This document shows positions 1 to 11,138 of a DNA stretch of 64,000 nt, in pieces (position 1 is the stretch's first letter; every line of letters begins with the position of its first letter). Origin of the DNA: Phoebastria nigripes (taxonomy: Eukaryota > Chordata > Aves > Procellariiformes > Diomedeidae); contig JAYKAV010002042.1 of NCBI GenBank assembly GCA_035582835.1, positions 412,212 to 476,211 on the forward strand, read 5' to 3'. Under the pieces are notes generated by a model. That model saw only the letters and a list, made by a program, of their open reading frames with translations, had not been told where the DNA came from and searched no databases. The position numbers were made by a program, and so were the translations under genes.

Positions 1-2329
1 CAAACCAGGTATTTTTTCATAACTAAGCACACACAGGTTATTCAAGAAACCATTTGCTTACTTGACTTTAACCAAGTAATTATGTGTTAATCAGAAATGA
101 CTCAGACCTTTGAAGTTGCATTGTTCTAGAAAGTTGTGGTTTGGACCACTTCTGTAGAAGACTTTGGTTAAGAAAAATACTGCGTTGCTGTTGGAGTCTC
201 ATTGGGCATAGGGCCTACAGTTGTTGTACAAGCAGGAAGACAGTCTTCACCAGCCACCGTGTATGAAGTTACGTGAGAACTAGAGGAAGACTGTAGTCTA
301 AAATCCTGGAAATATCCCATTTTAAGGCTTTAATGAGGACCAATGTAAAACTACTGGCATTTTAATTGTACCTCTGCAGAGCCATTTACTCCCCACACTG
401 GCAGGGCTTTTTATAGCTCCATGGTGCCTGCTGACTGATTCTGAGAGCAGAAAGTTTTTCAAAACATGCTGGTCCCAATAAAGAGAGACTGAAGCTTTTA
501 AAATACAAGCTGAATACAGATTATATAGAATTTTAAGGATAAGGGTGCAAGTAGTTGCATGCATATGTTTTCTTGTTCAGCAAAACATTTCTGTTATTAC
601 AATGCTCCTCCTAGGCACCTGAAGCTGACAGTTAACAATTTGCTGATCTAAACTATTGCCATATAGTTTGTTTTGTAGAAAACATACTAAAAACTGAAAT
701 CGTAGAATAATTGTCTTTAGGGAATGTTCAGTAGAGATGGTCACAATGCATTTAAAGTGAATCAAAAATAGACCACCCATTTTTTAAAAGTATTCCTTAT
801 TGACTATGTTGCAGCTGGAAAACTATAGCAAGTTTTAATTATCTTCAGAAAACAAAAAGCTCTTGCCAACACATGCTGGTTATTATCAGCAGCTGCTGTA
901 TGCTGACATACTCTTTCAGCTCATATGAGGTTCAGCTGTCTTAAACAATCATTGTAAAATGTAAAATAGATTTATAGTGATGATCATTTCTTGTTAGATA
1001 GATACTTAACTACTGATGTCATTCATACTGAATTTAGGTTCACGTCTTTGTTTAAGCTGTAATAAAATTACATAAAATCGTGATTAAGGTTTCATGTAAA
1101 AGGTGCAAATAGCATGCAACAGGAATTTAAAATATTGAACTGTGGTGCTTTTTTAACAATTCATTAAAAAGAATCAAATTCCCTGATGTCATGGTTTTAG
1201 CATTTGTATAAATGTAAAATTTGACTTTCTGCCTTTGAGTAACAATTACTACAACTTTACCACAATGAAAAAGATACAAATTAATTTGCTGATTTAAACA
1301 GAAACCTTTATCTTTTGCGTCATCCTTCTGTTAGCAGAAGTGGAGATCTTTATGGCAGTGGCTGTTGTCAAATCAGATGTTGCAATTTTGATTGCTGCGT
1401 AATTTAGTAGAGTTTGTTTTTTTAATGACGTTAATGTACTCTTCAGAATCTGAGACACCAAGAATATGTGCAACATTTATGCTTCAGTGTCCTGTAGAAA
1501 GACACATAGCTATGGTAGATTCTTTGTCAATATATCTAGAACCTACGTCTTCTCCAAACTGGAAAATTTGTGATTAACTTGATTTTCTGTTACCTTATAT
1601 TCTCCGTGATCTCTTTTAATTTTTCACTGACAAAGTAAGTACAAAAGGTATCAGGCAATCTGTAAAATGTTTTGTTTAGTCGTTGGCACCAAGGCAATTT
1701 TAGACCCTTTCTTGTTGACATGAGTCATTGATTGAGATTTTACAGTTTCTATTCTGAAGTTTAACCTGGAGGGAAGTGTTACATTCAGCAGACTGGACTT
1801 TTGACATTTTAAGGAATTCTTCAATATGGATTAAAAACATGCATGAGACTCCACGTAGCTGTATTTTACTGAAAAGATTATTGACTTTTGGACTTGAGTT
1901 TTCACCCAATCTGTTTTTTAATCAAATTACAATCTACTGAAATAGAGTTCAAATTCTAGTTTTAAGTAGGAGTCAGGTGACATTCACTCCTAGAAAACAG
2001 GCGGCGTACATATGGTTACATACTGTCTTCTCACCAGCTATGTAAGGGACGATTTCTTTGCTGTCTCAGAGACCCAGAGTTCAGATCCCTGAACAGATCC
2101 CAGCAAAGAAAAACACTGTGCTGAAACAAAATAGCTATATTTTGCAGACAAATAATCTGTGCAGGAGCATCACAGTAGCATCACAAAGTGCAAGAAATAC
2201 ACCTGGTTGTAGTCTGCTGTTCAGAAACCATGACTGCTGGTTTGATAACAGTCTACTTCACTGAAGCTTATTAAAAGGTCCAAAACCAATGAACAAGAAC
2301 CTCCCAGGCATTGAGACTAAAGACTCTAC
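1..2329. other. Unique AT-rich DNA, no gene seen
   Basis: No recognisable coding sequence, RNA gene or repeat. Short overlapping frames on both strands around 1290-1580 and 1700-1910 have splice-like contexts, but neither reads as a known protein. A weak tRNA-like pair of boxes lies at about 2036-2090. Confidence 0.6.
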
Positions 2330-3480
2330 AGAATCACAGAATAATTTAGGTTCAAGAGACATTGGGGGTTCATCTAGTCCAACCCCTGCTCAGAGCAGGT
2401 ACAGCTAGATCAGGTTGCTGGGGCCTTGTCAGGTTTAGTTCTGAGTATCTCCAAGGACTGATATACCACAACTTCCACAAGTTCTCTGGGCAACTTGTGC
2501 CAGTATTTGACCACCCTCATGGTGAATTTTCTCTTCCCTTATATCTAATTGGATTTACAATGCTGCAACTTGTTTCCATTGCCTTTCATCATATAGCTGT
2601 GTACCTCTAAAAAGAGTCTGGCTCCACTTTCTGTTAAGTAGATGAAGACAGCAGTAAGGTCTCCTAGCCTTAGCCATTTCTTCTTAAGGCTGAACAGACG
2701 CAGCTCTGCAGTCTTTCCTCCTATGTCAAATGCTTCAGCCCTTTGACCATCTTGATTACCCTCTGCAGGGCTTACTCTGGTATGCCCATGACTTTCTTGC
2801 ACTGGGGAACCGCAAACTGAACAGAGTAGTCTCACAAGCGTGGATTGGAGAGGAACAATCACTTGCCTTGATCTGCTGGCTACATCCTTCCGAACACATC
2901 AGCCCAGTATGAGGGTGGCCTCCTTGGCCACAGGGACACACTGCCTACTCATGTTCAATTTGTTGTCCAACAGAACCCTGGAGTTCTTTTCTACAAGGGC
3001 AGTCCCTGTCCACTTAGCCCCAGCCTGCCCTGTTGCAGAGGGTTATTCCATCCCAGCTGCGGGACTTTACATTTACCTGTGTTGAACAGTATGAGATTCC
3101 TGTCAGCCAATTTCTCCAGCCTGTCAAGGTCACTTTGAAGAGCAGCCCTCCAGTATATCAACCACTTCTCCGCAGTTTGGTATCATCCACAAACTTCCTG
3201 AGAGCATACTTTATTCCATCATCCAGGTTGTTAATAAAGACATTAAACAGTATCAGTCCAGTATCAATCCCTGAAGGATGCTGCTAGTAAGCAATCACCA
3301 GTTGGACTTTGTACTGCTGATCACAAACTGTGAGACTAGTGGTCCAGCCAGTTGTCACCCATGTTATCTATCGTTCACTTACCTGGTTTACCTCACTACC
3401 GTAAGGATGCTGCGGGAGACCAAGTCAAAGACAAGCCTGCTTGTTCTGTCTCCTTCCCTAACAACCACCTGAGAACAGCC
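2330..3480 (-). mobile_element. CR1 LINE fragment, old and heavily mutated
   Basis: A third minus-strand CR1 copy of about 1.15 kb. The 3' end is near 2330 (plus-strand GAATCACAGAATAATTTAGG), followed by GGTTCATCTAGTCCAACCCC (2368-2387) and GATCAGGTTGCTGGGGCC (2408-2425), all standard CR1 3' UTR words. Further in, the plus strand reads through recognisable complements of the reverse-transcriptase C-terminus, for example the stretch around 3170-3260 that matches the complement of the IND...FADD region, and ACCAAGTCAAAGAC near 3420, the counterpart of ACCGTGTCAAAGGCC in the right-edge copy. No long reading frame survives; substitutions and indels are frequent. The upstream boundary is blurred and could lie 20-40 bp either way. 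Confidence 0.9.
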
Positions 3481-3623
3481 CATTGGTTATGGTGTACTTA
3501 ACACCATGTCTATGAATGACCCAAGTTCAAGATCTTGCGCGCACTCCTATGGCATAAGCAACAGTAAACCTTTCTCACTTGTAACTCTTGTCCTCTTCAG
3601 TTTTATATAAATTAATAACTATA

Positions 3624-3692
3624 CGTCAGCACAGATAATTGAACCAGGACCTCCAACTTCACTGATCTGTGCCATAAGCACTATGCTGCAAA
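3624..3692 (-). repeat. tRNA-like relic (tRNA-derived SINE head or tRNA pseudogene)
   Basis: On the minus strand an A-box-like block (TAGTGCTTATGGCAC) is followed at tRNA spacing by a B-box-like block (CCTGGTTCAATTATC). Parts of a cloverleaf remain. CAGCA near the start can pair with TGCTG near the end as an acceptor stem. GTGC and GCAC form a perfect 4-bp D stem around TTATG. The T stem is mostly broken, so a working tRNA is very unlikely. The word order also resembles the head of MIR-type SINEs. It lies 150 bp beyond the old CR1 copy. Confidence 0.45.
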
Positions 3693-4096
3693 GTCAATCT
3701 CTGTAGACCTTCCAGTTCTGTAAGGTACTCCGTATTGTATTTGTAATTCATTGAATGAAACTAACCTGCAGTTCCTCTGCAGTCTTTAAATAGGAAAATA
3801 TGCTGAAAACAGAGAAAAATAAATTGACTCTGCAGCCTTGTTTAGTTGTGATTTGTCTTGGTAAGCTGTTGATGTGTATTCAGTCAAGTCCAATGAGTTG
3901 ATGCCATTTAAATTAAATTGTTTTATACCAGCCTGAGGAGGTGCAGGTTAGTTTAAGAAAATATGGGGCAAAGGAGAGATACAGGGCGAGATAACAGGGG
4001 AGCGGCAGGTCTGTTCCACCCTTCCCAGTATCATTACTTCCCGCATACAGCATGAGGTGGGGCCATGCCAGCAGAGCAGCTGAAGAAGCCACAACT

Positions 4097-4132
4097 GAGA
4101 TCAAATATAAAGCAGAGATCAAATATAAAGCA
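4097..4132 (+). repeat. Perfect 18-bp tandem duplication
   Basis: The unit GAGATCAAATATAAAGCA occurs twice back to back (4097-4114 and 4115-4132) with no mismatch. It sits in unique sequence. Confidence 0.97.
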
Positions 4133-4758
4133 AAGGAGGGGTAAGGAGACACACAAGGTGGGTCACTGCTGTCACTACAGCAGGAGATAGTCCACCAAAA
4201 ATATCCGGAGCTGCTGAATCAGAAGTTGTTTTTCACCCTGAGTTCTTATTCTTGCCAGCGGCAATGGAGAGCTGTATTTAAACTGCCATTACCTTTCCAG
4301 CATTACAAATATGACTCAGGTAAATGAGTGCATGCAAGTACATGCAGGTCTACTGCAGGGATGTACGCATAAGAAAATGAATCTGCATGGTTTTTTATTC
4401 CTATGAAAACAGAAGAGTTTGGAGATAAAAATAGGCATCTAATTACTGTTACCTACCTTTTTTTATACCCTCTGCCCCAATTCCTATCAGTAGAGGAAAA
4501 ATAAAAATCCCAGATAACAAATGCATATAAAAAATTACTTATTCTTTCTGGCAAACATTTAAAAGGCCATCACAGATTTCTTTTTTATGATCAGGGTAAT
4601 TGGTCTGGAGGAATTAGCTTAGCCAGAGAAATAGTTTTACTGTTTTTCACTATTGATGGCTTTATTATTNAAGTCATTCAAAAAAAAAGAAGCTCTGATT
4701 TTGACCTCAAAAAGCGTGAAGGACTTCAGATTATAAGGAGTCCACCGTGATTCTGCAT

Positions 4759-4776
4759 CTAGAAAACCTAGAAAAC
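4759..4776 (+). repeat. Perfect 9-bp tandem duplication
   Basis: CTAGAAAAC is present twice in direct succession. Confidence 0.9.
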
Positions 4777-7700
4777 CTTACTAGAGTCTCCTCTTAATTG
4801 GAATGTTTTGTACCACATCAAAAACTAGAAACAGTTCCCACTGGCTAGCAGAAATAATTAAGCTTACCATTTATTATAAGTGGTGCTGTGTGTTTTCAAA
4901 AAGTAAAGCATGACTTTCAAGATATCTTTTTTGAACCTCCCTGACCCTCCTCCCCAGACCATTTGAAACCCTTGAGGTAAGCAGAAGTGACAGGTGTTCA
5001 GCACCCTTTGAAAACACTGGTAGAGCTCTGTAACGTGGGATCTGTAGCTGTTACTACAGTTTGAAGATCGGAAGATGGACAGAGCAAAGCTCAGAGATTT
5101 TGATGGAGGATAGATGGTAACAGAGCAGTGAAGCCAGAGTTACAATTCCAGATTCCCCAACGCTGTGTTTAAGTACACTAGATCACACTGCCCTTCCAGA
5201 ATAGAAGAACATACAAAAGGCATACTAGCACTAAAATAATACCATTTATGTCATGGGGCATTTCACCTACAGCTCTTTCCACAGGAATTGGTGAAGATAC
5301 TGGTATGGCAGTAGCAAGGTGAGAGATGTGGCAGCCGTCAGGTGCATAACATCTCTGCACGTCAGTAAGACGGTACCGGTCGGGGCAGGAGCTGGCATGG
5401 AGCACCCTGGGGACAATCCCTGACCTTTTTTAAAAACTACAGCACATCACACCTCTGTCTTATAACTGAACTGAAACTATAGCCCCAATTGTCTCCATTA
5501 AACACCTGAATGAAGCTTCTTGTACTGACAGCAATATTAGTAATGGGTTTGAGTCTCAGAGCGAGCAGGGCAAGGGCTGGGGCTTGTTCCTGCAGTGCTG
5601 CCTGTGACCCGGGTGCTGGTCTGGCGAAGTGAGCAGCTCACTGCTCAGCCCCCTGCGCTGGGCAGTGCCACTGGACACGTAATCCAGCTGAAATGCACGT
5701 TCTTGCCAAAAGAGGCGTTTTTGTCCCTGGCCACTTTCCTCCCTTGGATTGAGTCTGGTAAAAGTGCAACTGCAGGATAACTTGGATCAGGTCGTTTGCC
5801 CAAAAGAAAATAAATGATTGTGCTTGCGTGGTTTTATTACAAGGGAAGTGGTAAGAATATGTAGTGAGGGATGGAACTGCTCCTTTTAATGTCAATCATC
5901 AGCAGCATTACTGAATTAAAAGCAAAGTAAGGCTGTAGCTACACAAGCAATGTAGACAGAGGCAAAAAAGCAACTGTGTACATCCAAAGTGTATTGCATT
6001 TGTTTGCACATTTCTAATGTGTCCTTATTTGATAACTCAGCAGAATTACTTTAAATAGACATTTCAAAGTATCTTAGTTGGAAATCTAATTAAAACACAG
6101 CAAGGTTATGCACAGAACAAATCTAAAATTTTTGTTCCACATTCGTGTACAAAAATCCAGAATAAATTCCTGTTTTCGTTTGCCTGGATTGTACTGTCTT
6201 TATTATCTGTGGTACACTGATGTTTGCTGTTTGCAACTCTCTTGATTACTACTGGAAAGTGGTGTTATTAAACAGGGNCTCTCATTCTTAACAAAAGTTC
6301 CCTAGAAACTGGCAGGGCAAAGGGATTTAAAGGTCTCATTCTGAAATGCAGATTGTATCTTTTTATTAAGAATTTCTTCATGGATATTGGAAATGTAAAG
6401 TTGACATTTCAAGAGAGATCAGTGCAAGCAAAGCACACAGTGCTCAGGCAGAGGAAAGCCAGATTCTCCTGGCATTATTCATAAAGAAAAATATTGGGAG
6501 CTCATGTGAATCAGCAGGTAGGAGGTTGCGATGTGCCAGTAATATCATAGTGCTCTTGAATGTGCTTGGGAAATGCAGAGATTCAAAATGGGTCTAAGCT
6601 CTTGATTTAATTGCTTATCTTTCTACTAGTCCGATTTTTCTCCTCTATTTGCTTTACTTTCTTGCCTTATCACTCTCTACCACAAGAAATAACAACACAG
6701 ATTTTGGCCCTATGTTTTGCATCTGCCTACAGAGATAACTTTCTGTAACTGCCATTTTCATTTTGGTATTTTCCCCTTCCTTATCACACTACACACATGC
6801 TACCTCTTCCAAATCTCCTTACAAAGTATGCTAACAGTGTGCTTTTACATGTTTGACAGAACTCTAGTGTGCATAAGATCACTGATCAATAAAAAGAAGC
6901 TGTCTAAACAAAAGCTTCATATTTATTTTTAGTTTATGTACATTTTATTTCAGTGTTTATGCGTATTTTAATTTGGTTGCACAGAGTTGGCTTCTATAGT
7001 TGCCCCGTTCACCTTTTTTTTCTTCTCCTCCTGCCTCCCTGCTCTGTAAACAAAATGAAATGGAAATATGCCCATAAGCTGATCATTTTTAAAAATCACA
7101 GATTTGGAATGTTTTCATTATATATCCACTGTAGCTAAAAATATGCAGTTTTATATTTGGGAGCCTACTTTGCTGCACAGAGAGATGAACACTCATCTGC
7201 AGACACACTCATGAGCAAAAATAACACATTTGCAAGTTGGTGTCATTTGGGGAGGCTGTAGTATAAATTCCCCAGCAGCTGGGGAAGCAGGACTAGGTGC
7301 AAGGCAGCACTGGTAGAGCTTCCCTGACAGAGGGGAATTCAAGGTGAGCCTCTGGAAGTCTCTTTGGGTGGCCATGTGCTGTTCCGAGGAACAGGCAGAC
7401 CCTACAGGGACACTACCACACAGGCAGCAGGAAAATGTCCTTGTTTCCTAGGGTTAGGGTGATTTACTTCATTCAAGGTGTTCTCGGTTCTTTTTGCTTT
7501 AGACAAGTGTGGTTTCTTGTCCATAGCTTGTTCATGTGCCCTTGCCCTGAAGCAGTCCAAGGAGCAATCATACCCGTAGGAGTATGGCTGCTTGTGAACC
7601 ACACGCCGTCGTGTCTTACTTTTGAGTGCATCCTCCCATAATGTTAGATATTCAGGCATTGTAATAATAAATGCGGAATTAAAGCTCACAGAACGTAGAC

Positions 7701-10295
7701 TGAATTAAGGATTCTAGTCTACCCCATACATGTTCTAAGACACTTGCAATAAGCCATGACTCAGCTCTACAAACACAGCATATATGCTCAGTATGCCCTG
7801 AATAACTTCCATGTGTCACAGAGAAGATGAAACACATCTATGGAAGAAACTCTCCACTGTTGACTTTGCACATGAGAATTTTGGAAGTGCTCCAGCAACA
7901 AGGCATCCATCAGTCATCTGTTTCTTCCTCTCTCCTGCAAGGTTTATTGCCAGTTCCACCTGTGAATGTCCCAGCTCAAACCCATGCAGGAGATCCTGCT
8001 CTGCCCTGTGGACACCTAAGGACAGCACTCCAGGATGTGTACCCCAGGGGGCTCTTAGCACCTTGTCAGCTTGACCCCTCGATAAGTTATGTGGCAGTTT
8101 ATTGTGGGGCACTGTGGCTGTCCCCATTGAGCTTTTGGGTAACACGGTAAATGAAAGGCCTTTGGCTGTGCACGCTCCTCCTTCCTGACCACTGTAGCTA
8201 TGGCCAGGTGTGGAGCCAGCATGCGGAGATGGGTTGTGCCATCCTTGCAGCATGGTGTAGATACAGTGTAGGAGATATTTGTGGGGTATTACAAAACGGC
8301 TTGTGACCTGAGACAGGAATGGTGAGATCACGAGCACTGAATGCTGACAGGACCGCCGGGGCGGCAGCTGTTGCCTGTTGCAATCCCTGTGGCACAGCTG
8401 CATGCAGACAGGAATGTCTGGTGCGGAGGGAGTACGCCAGTGAGGGGATTACACGGTCATGGAGATTAAGACAACCAGGAATGCATCGAGTAGTTTTGCA
8501 TAAGGCTCTTGAGGTTAGCTAGAGGCAACCGTGCAGATGCAGGTTTTGAACATCATCCTAGCCCAGAAGTTAGGTGCCATCACTAAATCGTGACAGGTTT
8601 AAAAGAGTGGTTTTAATGAGTGGCTGCCTTGGTGCAAAAGTCAATGAGCAGTGTCCCTGTGGGGATTTGAGAGAGAACCCAGGGATGATGAACATGGCTA
8701 GTATGTAAGATAGTATTTGCCTCAAGAAGAGTTGGTTCAGCTCTGTTGGGCTGGTGGTGGCATTCTTTCTTTGCCTTGAGGAGCACATCAATACAAAGGA
8801 TTGCAGACATAAGGTGGCCACAAAGGCAGGTAGGAGAGGATCTGCTGGCAATGGGCATGGTGCTGACATGACCAGAAGATCTGGCATTTACCTGTTTGAG
8901 GAGAAGGAATGTCCTTTTGCTCTGAAGAGAATAATTACCTTTCCAGTGTCAGTGCCTGCAGTTATCTGCTGCTGTTGTGTGTGAGACCACATCCTGGGAT
9001 GACAGCAACCAGAGGAAGAAAATCGCATTGCTGGTTTGGTTGATAGAGTGCACATTTGGCTGACTGAAAGCTAGATGGTGGTGCTTACAAAGCCCGTTAG
9101 GAGCCGGTGTGCTCAATGTCTTCAAATGCACCCAGAAAGTGCAGTTTTCATCACTGTATCTGCGTGTAGGATAGAAAGGGAAAGAAGAGACGGCCTGTGC
9201 ACTGTTATCCCAGTGGCACCCCTCGGTACCACTATAGCGGGGAGTGCAGTGCTGTGTGGTGTGGCAGTCTCACATCTTGTTTATTTTCTACTGTTTATGT
9301 GTCCCTATATGAGACTGAAATATGACTAAAAGCTCTAGATACAGGTTTGTGCCTCTTCTTTCTTAACGAAGCTCTCAGAGACTGGCGAGGTTCTGGGTCA
9401 TAACATTTGATTAAAAAGTAAGCAAGCACTAAAATACCAACATTTCAAGTGTTCTCATAGCAATTAAGTGGTGCGGAATAGGCAAGAAAATTGGGAATTG
9501 CAGTGTCCTTTGTAAGCTGAGCATCAAGCAGTGAGTGATAATGGAAGTGGAGTCTCCAGCAGAGACGCTGCCATCAAACACACCGTCTGTAGAGCCGGGA
9601 GCTCCGCATAAAAGCCTGGCCTAATTTGTCTGATCAAAGCTTCTTGTCAGATTCAAGTGCAGACTTTCTCCACCTTGGCTCTTTGTAGGACAATGTGTGC
9701 GTTGTGGGGGGAGTGTTCATGGACCTGTTCAACTGGTGCCGAGTGCTATTTGTTTAATGCCAAACCTCCTGAGTGGGGTTAGATGTACTTGCCAATGTCA
9801 AATATCTTAATGTGAGCCCTAAATGCTGCGATAATACTTTTCTCAGATGCAATGTCAAAGTTAGGCAGTGTGTAAGTACAGCAAGGCTCGTGGCTTAGGG
9901 TATCTTATTAATGAATATCATTGCATTGCATAGTAACTGCCTCAGCAGTGTCCTTATTAAAAATCTAACTTGCTATTTCTACAGTAAACATGATGATGAT
10001 TGCTTACCAATAGATAACAAGAACTAGTTCATGAACACCAGACCCAGCGAAGGCTTCTTTGTGGTGAGTTTGCACGGTGGGGTTGAGCTTTGTGCGGATT
10101 TTCTTTGGCTTAATAAGGATCGAATTTGTGCTGAAGCCTTTTCTTTAGTGAGCCACTAAGAGGCTCTCTTTCCATTACCCTGCTGCTTATTTTCACAAAA
10201 CTTGTAAGAGTTTAATACCTTTGAGCCATCTGTCTCTCTTTCAAATCAGCCAATTCGTTCAAAAGTTATTGGGGGAGGCAATGAGGAGCCTGACA

Positions 10296-10330
10296 CAGGC
10301 AGACAGGCAGACAGGCAGACAGGCAGACAG
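10296..10330 (+). repeat. (CAGGCAGA)n minisatellite-like array
   Basis: Four perfect copies of the 8-mer CAGGCAGA, 10296-10327, plus a partial CAG. It can also be seen as alternating CAGG/CAGA tetranucleotides. Flanks are unique. Confidence 0.95.
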
Positions 10331-11104
10331 ACCAACACGCAAAGCATGGTCATGTGAGCACCGTTTCCTTAGGAAATCAGGCTAGATATACATTGCACAA
10401 ACAAATTCTTAGAAGAAGTCTTTGTGGACTAGATCACTTTCATATAATTTTCTGCAAGTTTTAAATTAAAAATTGGCTTATAATAATACGTAGAAGAGAA
10501 TTTCAGCTTATGAATGGGAACCTTCCCCTAGTTTTCAAATGCAGCATGAGAGAAAGCCCAAAACAAGGCCTGAAACACAGCAATGGTATTTGTTCAAGAA
10601 GAGCCTACTCAGTTAAAGGAACCGTCCAGCTGTGGCAGTGGGATCTGCTTAGAAACCTGCACCTAATGGGCATGGACGTCTGACTTGCCAGTTCACGGAC
10701 CTCTTTTGCAAAGCCATTATTTACATTTCATGGTGTCATATCTGTCCAGGATCTCTGGCATTACTTGGGGAGTTCAAATCTGCTCACAGTGACTAAGTCT
10801 CTTAAATCAGCCCCTGTCAGCTCAGGGCATTGCAGCCGCAGCACCATTGCTCCAGGCTTTCAACAGACATTTGAAAAAGTAAGTTTACTGCCTCACAAAG
10901 CTTACAGTGGTGGCTCTAACCCTTATCTTTATGCACTGCGTGTAGTTCAACAAGGAGATTATGTTGAGCAACTGGGTGAGTCATTGTAGGATCGAAGCTG
11001 AGTGTAGGCTTAGGGACAACAGTTGGTTACAACAGATGGGAGGAGCACATGCTAAGAAAGATATGACTATCGGCAATTGAAAACATAGCAAGGCCAGAGG
11101 CACG

Positions 11105-11138
11105 TGATATGTACATATGGCTTATGATGTGTACATAT
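11105..11138 (+). repeat. Imperfect 20-bp direct repeat
   Basis: TGATATGTACATAT (11105-11118) recurs as TGATGTGTACATAT (11125-11138), one mismatch in 14, offset 20 bp. Confidence 0.8.

Larger units (their letters stand above)
3693..10295. other. Unique intergenic or intronic DNA
   Basis: It contains only the small duplications at 4097 and 4759. GC content rises between about 7.2 and 9.3 kb, where several frames are open on both strands, including 195 codons on the minus strand (7816-8403), without any known domain. Single N at 4670 and 6278. Confidence 0.6.

Noticed and set aside
1392..1577. Plus-strand frame after a good acceptor-like tract, and overlapping minus-strand exon-like frames (1294-1530)
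   Set aside because: Convincing-looking exons can be drawn on both strands of the same bases, which shows how weak this evidence is; no family recognised.
1700..1909. 69-codon minus-strand frame with a CAG/GTTAAA donor-like site
   Set aside because: No usable acceptor upstream and no homology; within chance expectation for AT-rich DNA.
2036..2090. tRNA-like A and B boxes around AGCTATGTAAGGG and GAGTTCAGATCCC
   Set aside because: B-box word is fair but the A box is poor and no stems form.
7448..7461. Telomere-like TAGGGTTAGGG
   Set aside because: Only two units; expected by chance in a 64-kb window and not flanked by degenerate copies.
9608..9660. TATA-like CATAAAAG with a GC-richer upstream segment
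   Set aside because: Such words are frequent in AT-rich DNA and no start-site or exon evidence accompanies it.
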